Assembly: GCA_003584865.1 (NCBI GenBank) | Contig: QVQE01000154.1 | Location: 1-38,922 of the forward strand | From: Methylococcales bacterium | GTDB taxonomy: Bacteria > Pseudomonadota > Gammaproteobacteria > Methylococcales > Methylomonadaceae | Direction: 5' to 3' | DNA: 38,922 bases | Part shown: one piece after another, positions 7,038-15,079 of the stretch | Position numbering within the stretch: the stretch's first letter is position 1 | How the letters are laid out: each line of letters opens with the position of its first letter | The notes under the pieces: generated by a model | The model's input: only the letters and a program-made list of their open reading frames with translations | What the model was told of the DNA's origin: nothing | The model's database searches: none | Translations under genes and position numbers: made by a program

Positions 7038-7921
7038 ATTGTATATAAATAATAATGATCTATTAAAAGGGCTGCAAACAGTAGAGTGATGTAAACAATT
7101 GAATAAACAAATGTCTTCATCGCTGTTTTATTGTCTTTTTTACGCATCATAAGCACTGCGTAATAAATAAAACCGACATCCAGGAGGATGGCTGAGGCTA
7201 CATAAATTAAACCACTCATGCGCGTTAAATAAGGCAGTAAGGTCACACACAATAATAGAATGGTATAAAGCAGTATTTGTAAGCGGGTAAAGGCAGAGCC
7301 ATGCGTTACCGGCAACATGGGAATATTAACCTTGGCATATTCTTCGCGCCTTGCAATAGCCAGTGCCCAGAAGTGTGGGGGCGTCCAAACGTAAATAATT
7401 AAGGTGAGTAGTAAAGCGTGGGGGTGAACATCTCCGGTCATTGCGCACCAGCCCAGTAGTGGTGGGGTGGCTCCAAAAATACCACCGATCACAATGTTTT
7501 GTGGGGTTGCCCGCTTAAGATACAGCGTATAAACAATGGCATAGCCAAATAGTGACAGAAACGTTAACACCGCCGTTAAGATATTCACTAGTAGAACCAG
7601 GATCAGCATGGCGCTAATGCCCAACACTAATGCAAAGCTAATGACATTAGTGGTCGTCAGCTCTCCGGTAGGAAGCGGGCGTTTTTCAGTACGAGACATT
7701 TGTGCGTCGGCTTTACGATCAATAAACTGATTAATCGCAGCAGCCGAAGAAGCCGCAAGAGCGATGCCCAACGTGCCGTAAAAGAAAGGCTCTAGCGGTG
7801 GTATTCCGGGTACGGCTAACAACATACCGACTACTGCGGTAAAAATCATTTCCGCAACCACATTGGGTTTGCAGAGTGTTAAGTAGTTCTTCCAGGAAGG
7901 TATAGAGGATGGATTAGGCAT
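7034..7921 (-). CDS. cyoE: Protoheme IX farnesyltransferase
   Basis: The 295-residue UbiA-superfamily inner-membrane prenyltransferase converts protoheme to heme O for terminal oxidases. Seen are several hydrophobic spans and the two Asp-rich motifs that bind the farnesyl diphosphate-magnesium complex: 'NQFIDRKADAQMSRTEKRPL' near residues 64-83, with D68 and D72 in the DxxxD pattern, and the later 'YVWTPPHFWALAIARREEY' block. 'GATPPLLGW' is also typical of the heme O synthase subgroup. Length is normal. No oxidase subunit genes are adjacent. The ribosome site is weak. The downstream ybiB-like gene overlaps by 4 bases, so the pair is one transcription unit. Confidence 0.93.
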   Translation of the reverse strand: MPNPSSIPSWKNYLTLCKPNVVAEMIFTAVVGMLLAVPGIPPLEPFFYGTLGIALAASSAAAINQFIDRKADAQMSRTEKRPLPTGELTTTNVISFALVLGISAMLILVLLVNILTAVLTFLSLFGYAIVYTLYLKRATPQNIVIGGIFGATPPLLGWCAMTGDVHPHALLLTLIIYVWTPPHFWALAIARREEYAKVNIPMLPVTHGSAFTRLQILLYTILLLCVTLLPYLTRMSGLIYVASAILLDVGFIYYAVLMMRKKDNKTAMKTFVYSIVYITLLFAALLIDHYYLYTI

Positions 7922-8022
7922 TATTTAATTAAGTTCCAACTTTTGTATTAATGTATAGAATACCGTGAACTATTGATTATTGAAATAGTCCGAAGCGCTT
8001 ACCATCATTTAAAGAGGGAGTT

Positions 8023-9375
8023 ATGAATAATCGATTACTCTGCACAGTGTTAATGTGCTTACCTGTGTTGACTACACAGGCAGAAACAAAAGTATTTGAA
8101 CATACGTTAAAAAATGGTTTAAAGGTTCTGGTAAAGGAAGATCATCGGTCACCGATTGCTATTTCACAAGTATGGTACAAAGTGGGTTCCAGCTATGAGC
8201 CTGGTGGCATTACGGGTATTTCACACATGTTGGAACACATGATGTTTAAAGGAACTGATAAACATGCTGCTGGAGAATTCTCACGAATTATTGCTGAAAA
8301 TGGTGGCGAAGAAAATGCTTTTACTGGTCAGGATTATACGGCTTATTTTCAAACCATGGAAGCTTCTCGGCTAGCGGTTAGTTTTGAATTGGAAGCGGAC
8401 AGAATGCGGCATTTGCATTTATTAGCGGATGAGCTGAAAAAAGAACTGCAAGTAGTGACAGAAGAACGCAGAATGCGCACGGATGATAATCCTCAAGCTA
8501 AAATGAATGAGCAGTTCATGGCGGTGGTTTATTCTAATAGTCCTTATAAACATCCCGTGATTGGCTGGCCTGCTGATATCGCTAATTACACCGTAGAAGA
8601 TCTGCAAGCCTGGTATCAGCGTTGGTATGCGCCTAATAACGCGACGCTAGTAGTAGTAGGCGATGTACAGTCGAATGCAGTGTTTGATTTGGCAGAAAAA
8701 TATTTTGCCGAGCTTCAGCCCAGCGATATTAAACCCCTAAAACCACAAACAGAAATTGAGCAATTAGGTGTGCGTAAAATGACTGTTAAGGTGCCTGCAA
8801 AGTTACCTTCTGTAGTTTTGGGTTATAAAGTGCCTAGCCTTAAAACAGCAACTGACGAAAATGAAGCTTATGCTTTAGAAGTGTTAGCCGGTGTATTGGA
8901 TGGGGGAAGTGGCGCACGTTTATCAACTCATTTAGTGCGTGGTAAACAAATAGCAGTGTCTGCTGGAGCAGGTTATGGACTGACGTCTCGTTTGTCTAAT
9001 CTATTTGAGCTTGAAGCGACACCTGCCGAAGGTAAAACAGTAGCAGATCTGGAAGTCGCTTTAAAAGGTGAGATTAAAAAACTTCAAGAAGAGTTAGTCA
9101 GTAATGACGAATTACAGCGTATTAAAGCCCAGGTTTTAGCTACTGATATTTATCAAAAGGATTCTGGTTTTTATCAGGCTATGGAAATAGGGACATTAGA
9201 AACAGCAGGCCTTGGCTGGCAAAAAGCAGAGGAATATGTGTCTAAGGTCAATCAAGTGACCGCAGAACAAGTGCGTGAGGTAGCCAAAAAATATTTAGTG
9301 GATGATCACTTATCTATTGCTTATCTAGAACCGCAAGCGATTAATACAACGACTGAAAAGAAGGGAGCTAAGTAA
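8023..9375 (+). CDS. M16 family zinc metallopeptidase (catalytic partner)
   Basis: The 450-residue exported peptidase has a signal peptide of about 20 residues (cleavage near TQA-ET). The inverted zinc motif HxxEH is intact: H68, E71 and H72 in 'SHMLEHMMFKG'. The third zinc ligand is expected in 'VTEERRMRTDDNP' (E148, 76 residues after H72). The second half contains the usual 'LDGGSGARLSTHLVR' block. M16 proteins work as catalytic and non-catalytic pairs, and the next gene is the non-catalytic type. A strong ribosome site GAGGGAG precedes the ATG. Stop and next start overlap (TAATG). It probably degrades peptides in the periplasm; the substrate is unknown. Confidence 0.9.
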   Translation: MNNRLLCTVLMCLPVLTTQAETKVFEHTLKNGLKVLVKEDHRSPIAISQVWYKVGSSYEPGGITGISHMLEHMMFKGTDKHAAGEFSRIIAENGGEENAFTGQDYTAYFQTMEASRLAVSFELEADRMRHLHLLADELKKELQVVTEERRMRTDDNPQAKMNEQFMAVVYSNSPYKHPVIGWPADIANYTVEDLQAWYQRWYAPNNATLVVVGDVQSNAVFDLAEKYFAELQPSDIKPLKPQTEIEQLGVRKMTVKVPAKLPSVVLGYKVPSLKTATDENEAYALEVLAGVLDGGSGARLSTHLVRGKQIAVSAGAGYGLTSRLSNLFELEATPAEGKTVADLEVALKGEIKKLQEELVSNDELQRIKAQVLATDIYQKDSGFYQAMEIGTLETAGLGWQKAEEYVSKVNQVTAEQVREVAKKYLVDDHLSIAYLEPQAINTTTEKKGAK

Positions 9376-10712
9376 TGCGTATTTGTTTTTTCAAAAGGAC
9401 TGCTTTTTTAGGCTTAGGTTTTATCTTATTAGCCTTTGGGCAACTGTCCTATGCTGCTGCAAAAATTGAAAACTGGCAAACATCTCAAGGTAGTCGTGTT
9501 TACTACGTGCATACTGAAGGTCTGCCGATGGTGGATATTCAGGTGGTCTTTAACGCAGGTAGTGCAAATGATGGTCAACAGTTTGGTTTGGCGGCATTAA
9601 CAGCCGGTTTGCTGGATGCGGGTGCCGGTAAATGGAATGCCGATGAGCTTGCACAACGTTTTGAAAGTGTTGGGGCTCAATTTGGTATTAGTAGCTCAAT
9701 TGATTTGGCGACTTTATCGTTACGTACATTAACTGAAAAGCCGTTATTTGATAAAGCACTTGAAACCGCCCAAGTCATTTTGACACAACCGACTTTTAAA
9801 GACGCTGATTTTAAGAGAGAAAAAAATAGAACCTTAGCGGGTATCAAGCAGCAAGAAGAATCACCGGGTGCATTGGCGAGCATTGCTTTTTATAAGGCGC
9901 TTTATGCAAATCATCCTTATGCCCATTCAGAGTCAGGCGATGCCAAGACGGTCTCTGCTTTTAAAGTAGCTGATGTTAAGCGCTTTTACAAGCAGTATTA
10001 TGTCGCTGCAAATGCTATCGTTGTAATAGTCGGTGATGTGTCTAAAGAGCAGGCAGAGCAAACTGCAGAAAAATTATTGTCCGGTTTACCTGTAGGCAAG
10101 AAACCAGAAAGTTTACCCGATGTCACGATGCCGTTAGTCGGCGGACAACATCATATTGAGTTCCCTTCTTCACAAACGCATGTATTAGTCGGTTTGCCAG
10201 GCAGTTATCGTAAAGATCCTGATTATTTTAATTTATATGTGGGTAATCATATCTTGGGAGGCAGTGGTTTAGTTTCTAAGCTTTTTGACGAAGTTCGAGA
10301 AAAGCGGGGCTTGGCTTACAGTGCTTCGAGTAGTTTTATGCCCTTATCCAAGCAAGGCCCGTTTTTAATCAGCTTACAAACACGTAATGATCAAACGACT
10401 CAGGCATTGCAGGTACTCAATCAAACCTTGGCTGATTTTATTAGCAAAGGTCCCAGTGATGCTGAATTAATCGCTGCAAAGAAAAATATCACCGGTGGTT
10501 TTGCCTTGCGCTTTGATACCAATAAAAAATTGGCTAACTATGTGGCGATGATCGGTTTTTATGATATGCCACTGGATTACTTAGATACCTTTGAACAAAA
10601 AGTAGAAGCGGTAACGGTGGCTTCAATAACAGAGGCTTTTAAACGCCGTGTTAACCCACAATTGCTTCAAACGATTACAGTAGGCAAGTCAGCCGAGAAA
10701 AGTGTCCAATAA
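9375..10712 (+). CDS. M16 family peptidase, non-catalytic partner
   Basis: The 445-residue protein has an N-terminal hydrophobic signal ('AFLGLGFILLAFGQLSYAAA') and the M16 fold, but at the zinc motif it reads 'FGLAALTAGLLDAGAG', with no HxxEH. It keeps the C-terminal-domain block 'ILGGSGLVSKLFDEVREKRG' with the R/Y pair that helps position substrate in the partner. This is the arrangement of heterodimeric bacterial M16 peptidases. Its start overlaps the stop of the catalytic gene by one base, implying coupled synthesis. Its last 11 bases overlap the start of rsmD. Confidence 0.9.
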   Translation: MRICFFKRTAFLGLGFILLAFGQLSYAAAKIENWQTSQGSRVYYVHTEGLPMVDIQVVFNAGSANDGQQFGLAALTAGLLDAGAGKWNADELAQRFESVGAQFGISSSIDLATLSLRTLTEKPLFDKALETAQVILTQPTFKDADFKREKNRTLAGIKQQEESPGALASIAFYKALYANHPYAHSESGDAKTVSAFKVADVKRFYKQYYVAANAIVVIVGDVSKEQAEQTAEKLLSGLPVGKKPESLPDVTMPLVGGQHHIEFPSSQTHVLVGLPGSYRKDPDYFNLYVGNHILGGSGLVSKLFDEVREKRGLAYSASSSFMPLSKQGPFLISLQTRNDQTTQALQVLNQTLADFISKGPSDAELIAAKKNITGGFALRFDTNKKLANYVAMIGFYDMPLDYLDTFEQKVEAVTVASITEAFKRRVNPQLLQTITVGKSAEKSVQ

Positions 10713-11256
10713 GCTTAGAATTATCGGGGGCAACTGGCGCAGTCGCTCTATAACGTTTAATGACGCCCCCGGTTTAAGACCTACGCCTGCCAGAGTACGA
10801 GAAACAGCCTTTAACTGGTTGCGCAATGATATATTGGCGAGTCGCTGTCTGGATTTGTATGCCGGCAGTGGCGCGTTAAGTTTTGAAGCAGCTTCCAGAG
10901 GTGCTAAGTCAGTCGTTCAGGTTGAAAACAATCCCTTAGCTTGTCGAGCATTGAGAGACAATAGTGTGGCTTTGGGAGCAAATCAGATTAAGATTGTTCA
11001 GTCTGAGACCTTTCGTTATTTGGCGGGCGATGCTGAGGTGTTTGACGTGGTGTTTCTCGATCCTCCTTTTGGCCAGGGCTTAGCGGTTCAGACCTGTCAG
11101 TGGCTAGAAGATAAGGGATGGCTAAGTGCTCATGCAAAAATCTATGTTGAAGCTGAAAGCACTCTAAATCTGGAAGGGATACCCCAAAACTGGCGGTTAC
11201 TCAATAGTAAAGTCGCAGGAGAAGTGGGGTATCACTTGTTTGAACGGGTGAGTTAA
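10702..11256 (+). CDS. rsmD: 16S rRNA (guanine-966-N2)-methyltransferase
   Basis: The 184-residue SAM-dependent methyltransferase modifies G966 of 16S rRNA in the small subunit. Motifs seen: 'RIIGGNWRSRSI' at the N-terminus, 'GLRPTPARVRETAFNWL', SAM-binding motif I 'CLDLYAGSGALSFEAASRGA', and catalytic motif IV 'FLDPPFG' (DPPF, typical of N6-adenine/N2-guanine methyltransferases). Length is normal for RsmD. The chosen start is GTG at 10702, inside the end of the M16 gene. No ATG gives a better N-terminus and the first conserved residues follow immediately. In many proteobacteria rsmD lies near such M16 pairs. Confidence 0.92.
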   Translation: MSNKLRIIGGNWRSRSITFNDAPGLRPTPARVRETAFNWLRNDILASRCLDLYAGSGALSFEAASRGAKSVVQVENNPLACRALRDNSVALGANQIKIVQSETFRYLAGDAEVFDVVFLDPPFGQGLAVQTCQWLEDKGWLSAHAKIYVEAESTLNLEGIPQNWRLLNSKVAGEVGYHLFERVS

Positions 11257-11259
11257 AAT

Positions 11260-11454
11260 TTATAATCCACCGTCAGTGTGTCTAACGCCAGCCCAGAGAA
11301 TTTCTATATCCCATTCTCTCCATTTTCTTTTAACCATTTCAATGACTTTATCTACGCCTTCTAGTCTCACGCCTACCCAATCAAACTCCTCACTTCTTAC
11401 CACATTATGTCCTTCATTATCTCTACAGATAAAATTTACAGTATATCTATTCAT
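11260..11454 (-). CDS. Small hypothetical protein
   Basis: This 64-residue reading frame starts with ATG, preceded by AGGAG about 8 bases upstream. The protein is charged and amphipathic ('MNRYTVNFICRDNEGHNVV', then 'KVIEMVKRKWREWDIEILW'), with an alternating strand-helix pattern that looks like a real small domain. It is convergent with rsmD, and the stop codons are 3 bases apart. It lies just downstream of hypX on the same strand, separated by about 50 bases with a 6-bp hairpin. I recognise no family. The overlapping + frame at 11276-11476 has no ribosome site and is discounted. Confidence 0.5.
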   Translation of the reverse strand: MNRYTVNFICRDNEGHNVVRSEEFDWVGVRLEGVDKVIEMVKRKWREWDIEILWAGVRHTDGGL

Positions 11455-11480
11455 GTCTCTTCTCCTGGTTAAATAACAAA

Positions 11481-11498
11481 TCGTCTAGTGGCAGACGA
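11481..11498 (-). terminator. Hairpin after hypX
   Basis: TCGTCT at 11481-11486 pairs with AGACGA at 11493-11498 around a 6-base loop, 8 bases beyond the hypX stop. No U-run follows on the minus strand, so it is at best a weak or factor-assisted terminator. Confidence 0.3.
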
Positions 11499-11505
11499 GT
11501 TACAG

Positions 11506-13704
11506 TTACTTTGATGTTACAACTCTATTTAAATCATGTTCTTTCTGGTAAACAATATTGAAAGGTATGTCAGAATGAATAATATGCTTTGCCCATCGAT
11601 CCATAAAATTCTGAATATCTGATTTCTTCCAATCGTTATTAGCTATCTTTCGATCCATCTCGATCAGTTTTTCCACAATGACTTCATGCTCCCTTTTATG
11701 TCCTTGAAAATTTCGAAAATCATATTGCTTCATCAAGTCTTCTTCTGCGTCAAAATGCTCTTTGACATGGGAAAAGATTAACTGAATGTTTTTTTTCAAT
11801 TCTTCTTTATTGATCGAAGAAACCAATTGATTAGCTAATATAAAGATTTCTTGATGCTGTTTATCCATTAAATCATCACTCATTTGGTATAAATCCTGCC
11901 AAATAAAGTGATACATGCTGCCTGGCGATACGGAGCTGATCTTTTCTGCCTGTTGTCGGTGATGTGCAATGTTGTCAGGTGTGGTTTTGTTATTATTAGT
12001 TTTATAAACAAAATTGTGTCGCGCTTGATGGTATTGCTCATTACCATAAAAATTGGCGTACATCTGAGTAAGCTCGAATTTTCTATAGGTAGCCAAGGCC
12101 TTTAATGATTCGTCATAACAGCGGGTTTTAGATTTTTCATCCAAACATTTTTGTAGGGTTTCATTATTAGCCGCATACGTATTGGCTAAATGTTTAATCT
12201 GAGCGGTAAAAATCTTATGGTTTTTATCGAGGACTTTGTCACACAGACCGATACGCCAGGCCATTTTGGCACTAATAGGTAAGCGTTGCTCTGTCAATGA
12301 GGTTGCAATTTCTTGACCTACTCGTTTGGGTAATAAATAGGTCCAATATTCAGAGCCGTATAACTCTCCCATATTTTTATAATGCGGATTAAAAATTACA
12401 CCTTCCCGCACAATGATTTGGTCAGTTGCTATGGCCAGGATAGCACCTCCTGCGCCTGCGTTACCCGCAACCGCAGATATAGTCACTTTATCGAGGGTTG
12501 TTATAATCTGATGGATTAGATCATCCATTGCATTGATATTTAACCATGACTCATCTGCTGGGCTGTCTGCCACTTCGATGTGATTAAGATGGATACCATT
12601 AGACCAGTTGTCTTCGCCCCCCATGAGTACGATTACTTTTACCGGCAAAGATGCAATGTGCTGATAAACGCTGAGCAGCAGTCGACATTGCTCAGTACTC
12701 ATTCCTCCATTATGGAAAGCAAAATGTAAATAGGCGACCTCATTTTCTTGTTCGTACCATACTTCCTGGACAGGCAGTTTTCGTCCGGGTTTTGTGTAGT
12801 CTATTTCCAGCAATTTAGGATTGCTATTACTTAGCAGATGAGTTAGTCTGAAGCTCCTGACTTGGTCATTTAATAAAAGTTCTTTTAACACAAAAGAAGC
12901 AGGTAATTTGACCCCTTTTTCGCCAGCGTCTAATTTCGGTTTTAAATGTCCAATCCAGATAGCGCCATCGATTGTTGCTCGACAAATAGCATGATTGGCT
13001 ATAGCAATAATATCTCCTGCTTTGCCTGTCAGATGCTGTTCTTTATGCCCATTAAATAAAAAATACTGTTTGCCATAAAGTTCATCCAATACGCCAGGAC
13101 TGCCATCAGCTGCATTAATACGTCTTAGAATTTCGTCAGTTTTATGGCTTTTCCAGTTAATGGCTCGATCGGGTTGCTTCATCGAAGGAAGGGTTTTACC
13201 ATTATAATCAGATCGATTGTAATCCTGCGTTTCAGGCTTAAAATCAGCAGCATCAAAATAAGTTAAAGCCTCCCATAAGCAGTCGACGGCTGCTTGAGTT
13301 ACTTCACGATAAAAAATACTGCTTTTGGTTGCCTGACGCATTGGAAATGTTTTGTTGGCCCAAATAGGACCGGCGTCCATTTCTTCTGCCGCTTCCAATA
13401 ATGATACACCCCATTCGGGTTCATTATTCTGAATAGCCCAATCTAAAGAAGAAGGACCACGGTCTCCTTTAATGCCGGGATGCACAATCAGGCATTTATA
13501 TTGCAGATAAATATCTTTGGGTAAATGTCGGGTTAAAAAAGGACATAAGATCAAATCAGGTTTGAACAATGCTACACCCTCTACTAAGGTCTCTGTATTG
13601 CCAAGATGCAATTCAACAGATACTGTATAACCAGCATCCTCAAGCTCAGTGTAAAAACGTTGGGTTAAACCAGAAAATGCCGATGAGATTAATAAAATAC
13701 GCAT
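11506..13704 (-). CDS. hypX: HypX/HoxX CO-forming hydrogenase maturation protein fused to a hemerythrin domain
   Basis: 732 residues, about 150-180 longer than usual HypX. Residues 1-260 form the formyl-tetrahydrofolate-binding domain, with 'HPGIKGDRGPSSLDW' at 75-89. Residues about 310-568 form the enoyl-CoA-hydratase-like domain: 'NGIHLNHIEVA', 'GNAGAGGA', then Y442 and E452 in 'NPHYKNMGELYGSEYW'. Their 10-residue spacing fits the catalytic Tyr/Glu pair reported for Aquifex HypX, from memory. The HypX end motif 'YRKFELTQMYANFYG' is present. A polar linker (569-596) leads to a complete hemerythrin domain with H617, H650, E654, H669, H673, H707 and D712 in the di-iron ligand pattern. HypX makes CO from formyl-THF via formyl-CoA for aerobic NiFe-hydrogenase assembly. 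Hemerythrin binds O2. A GGAAAG ribosome site precedes the ATG. The AraC-type regulator gene lies 76 bases upstream. No hydrogenase gene is in the window. Confidence 0.92.
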   Translation of the reverse strand: MRILLISSAFSGLTQRFYTELEDAGYTVSVELHLGNTETLVEGVALFKPDLILCPFLTRHLPKDIYLQYKCLIVHPGIKGDRGPSSLDWAIQNNEPEWGVSLLEAAEEMDAGPIWANKTFPMRQATKSSIFYREVTQAAVDCLWEALTYFDAADFKPETQDYNRSDYNGKTLPSMKQPDRAINWKSHKTDEILRRINAADGSPGVLDELYGKQYFLFNGHKEQHLTGKAGDIIAIANHAICRATIDGAIWIGHLKPKLDAGEKGVKLPASFVLKELLLNDQVRSFRLTHLLSNSNPKLLEIDYTKPGRKLPVQEVWYEQENEVAYLHFAFHNGGMSTEQCRLLLSVYQHIASLPVKVIVLMGGEDNWSNGIHLNHIEVADSPADESWLNINAMDDLIHQIITTLDKVTISAVAGNAGAGGAILAIATDQIIVREGVIFNPHYKNMGELYGSEYWTYLLPKRVGQEIATSLTEQRLPISAKMAWRIGLCDKVLDKNHKIFTAQIKHLANTYAANNETLQKCLDEKSKTRCYDESLKALATYRKFELTQMYANFYGNEQYHQARHNFVYKTNNNKTTPDNIAHHRQQAEKISSVSPGSMYHFIWQDLYQMSDDLMDKQHQEIFILANQLVSSINKEELKKNIQLIFSHVKEHFDAEEDLMKQYDFRNFQGHKREHEVIVEKLIEMDRKIANNDWKKSDIQNFMDRWAKHIIHSDIPFNIVYQKEHDLNRVVTSK

Positions 13705-13780
13705 GAATCTTTCCTTAATTATAGTTTGCTCTTTACAAAATTCCGATATGAATACTCGTTGTTATTGGAACTGTTAAGAT

Positions 13781-14836
13781 TTAGGCTGCTTCGATTGAAT
13801 AAAGCTCACAAAGGCCGAAACGCTCTCGGTAACTTTGTGGGTTAATACTCAATTGACGAATAAAGGCACGGCGCATACGTTCGGCATCACCAAAACCTGA
13901 TTTAGCCGCAACTGTTTCAACCGATAGCTGTGTACTTCCCAGATAATGTCTAGCTGCATCGATACGAGCCATTTCTACAAACTTGGCGGGTGTCAAGCCT
14001 GTTTCAGTCGAGAAAAATCGTGCAAAATTTCGGGTACTCATCCGCATTCGTTCAGCAAGCGCTTCTACTCGCAAATCTTGGGTAAGGTTGAGCATAATCC
14101 ATGTTTGTAAATCTTTAATCTCCGGACGGGAGGCGTCACTGGTCAGATAAGCACTAAACTGCGATTGTCCACCGGGCCTTTTGAGAAAGACTACAAGATA
14201 ACGGGCTACTAACAATGCCAATTCGCTACCCCAATCTTCCTCTACCATCGATAATGCCAGATCAATACCAGAGGTTATACCTCCTGAAGTTGAAATACAG
14301 CCATCCCGGACAAAAATTCTATTCGGTTCAACATTGACTGCTGGATAATCACGCGCCAGCCTATCGCAATAATCCCAGTGACTGGTTGCTCGGCGGCCAT
14401 CTAAAAGTCCGGTTTCAGCAAGTAAAAAAGCGCCAGTACAGATAGAGGCAAGTCGTCTTACTTTTGGTGTAATGTTTCTAATCCAACTCTGTAAGGCAGA
14501 ATCACACAAAAGACAATTCACATCGGGAGAGCCGGCAATCAACAAGGTATCAATATCCTCATTAACTTCGATATAAGCTTTTTCGGCGATAATTTGAAGA
14601 CCGCAGGAAGACTTTAAAGGTCCTGGTTTTGCTGCTAACACCTCCATAGGATAAGCAAGTTTACTACAAACACCGGATTGTTGCAAGGCATTATTGGCAA
14701 AAGCAAATACTTCCATGGGTCCGGTAAGATCAATAATTTCAACTCCCGGGTAAGTAACTATTCTAACAGGCCGTATTTTATCAACACGCGCGGGGGAGTC
14801 GGTATCGTCTGATGGATTGTAGAAAAAAGTGCTCAT
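13781..14836 (-). CDS. GlxA-type AraC-family regulator with DJ-1/PfpI domain
   Basis: The 351-residue transcription regulator has an N-terminal class I glutamine amidotransferase-like (DJ-1/PfpI) domain (about 17-200: 'RIVTYPGVEIIDLTGPMEVF', 'LLIAGSPDV', and the nucleophile-elbow region 'ASICTGAFLLAETGLLDGRR'). A C-terminal AraC helix-turn-helix pair follows ('LRVEALAERMRMSTRNFARF' and 'SVETVAAKSGFGDAERMRRAF'). This architecture is that of GlxA/FtrA-like activators. I start it at ATG 14836 because an AGGAG lies 7 bases upstream. The frame is open to 14935, but that extension (33 residues) has no good ribosome site and is not family-like. It may control hypX, 76 bases downstream, but this is inferred from position only. 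The inducer is unknown. Confidence 0.88.
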   Translation of the reverse strand: MSTFFYNPSDDTDSPARVDKIRPVRIVTYPGVEIIDLTGPMEVFAFANNALQQSGVCSKLAYPMEVLAAKPGPLKSSCGLQIIAEKAYIEVNEDIDTLLIAGSPDVNCLLCDSALQSWIRNITPKVRRLASICTGAFLLAETGLLDGRRATSHWDYCDRLARDYPAVNVEPNRIFVRDGCISTSGGITSGIDLALSMVEEDWGSELALLVARYLVVFLKRPGGQSQFSAYLTSDASRPEIKDLQTWIMLNLTQDLRVEALAERMRMSTRNFARFFSTETGLTPAKFVEMARIDAARHYLGSTQLSVETVAAKSGFGDAERMRRAFIRQLSINPQSYRERFGLCELYSIEAA

Positions 14837-15079
14837 ATAAGCTCCTTGCATATTGTTTACTAAAACAATTGGTTTCTGCAGTGACGGTAAATCTACTCTC
14901 ATTATAATTTCTACACAATGACATATTACCCTCATTTACTGCCAAAATTTATGGCCACTCTATATATCTACGTTTATGCGGGAGTTTATTTAATAAAATC
15001 CTGTTTATACGCTATCATAACCTTACGATTTTCTAGGCGTGTTGCTCTCAAATAATTTAATAGTGTTGACAGTTTTATT

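Noticed and set aside
11276-11476. 66-codon + frame antisense to the small hypothetical gene
   Set aside because: It is Ser/Thr/Leu-rich, low-complexity and lacks a ribosome site. The minus-strand frame has AGGAG and a more protein-like sequence.
11506-13704. Annotating hypX as plain methionyl-tRNA formyltransferase or enoyl-CoA hydratase
   Set aside because: Both domains occur in one chain in HypX order with the HypX end motif. Initiator-tRNA-binding features are missing.
14837-14935. 33-codon N-terminal extension of the AraC-type regulator
   Set aside because: It has no good ribosome site and does not resemble GlxA N-termini. AGGAG is correctly placed for the start at 14836.
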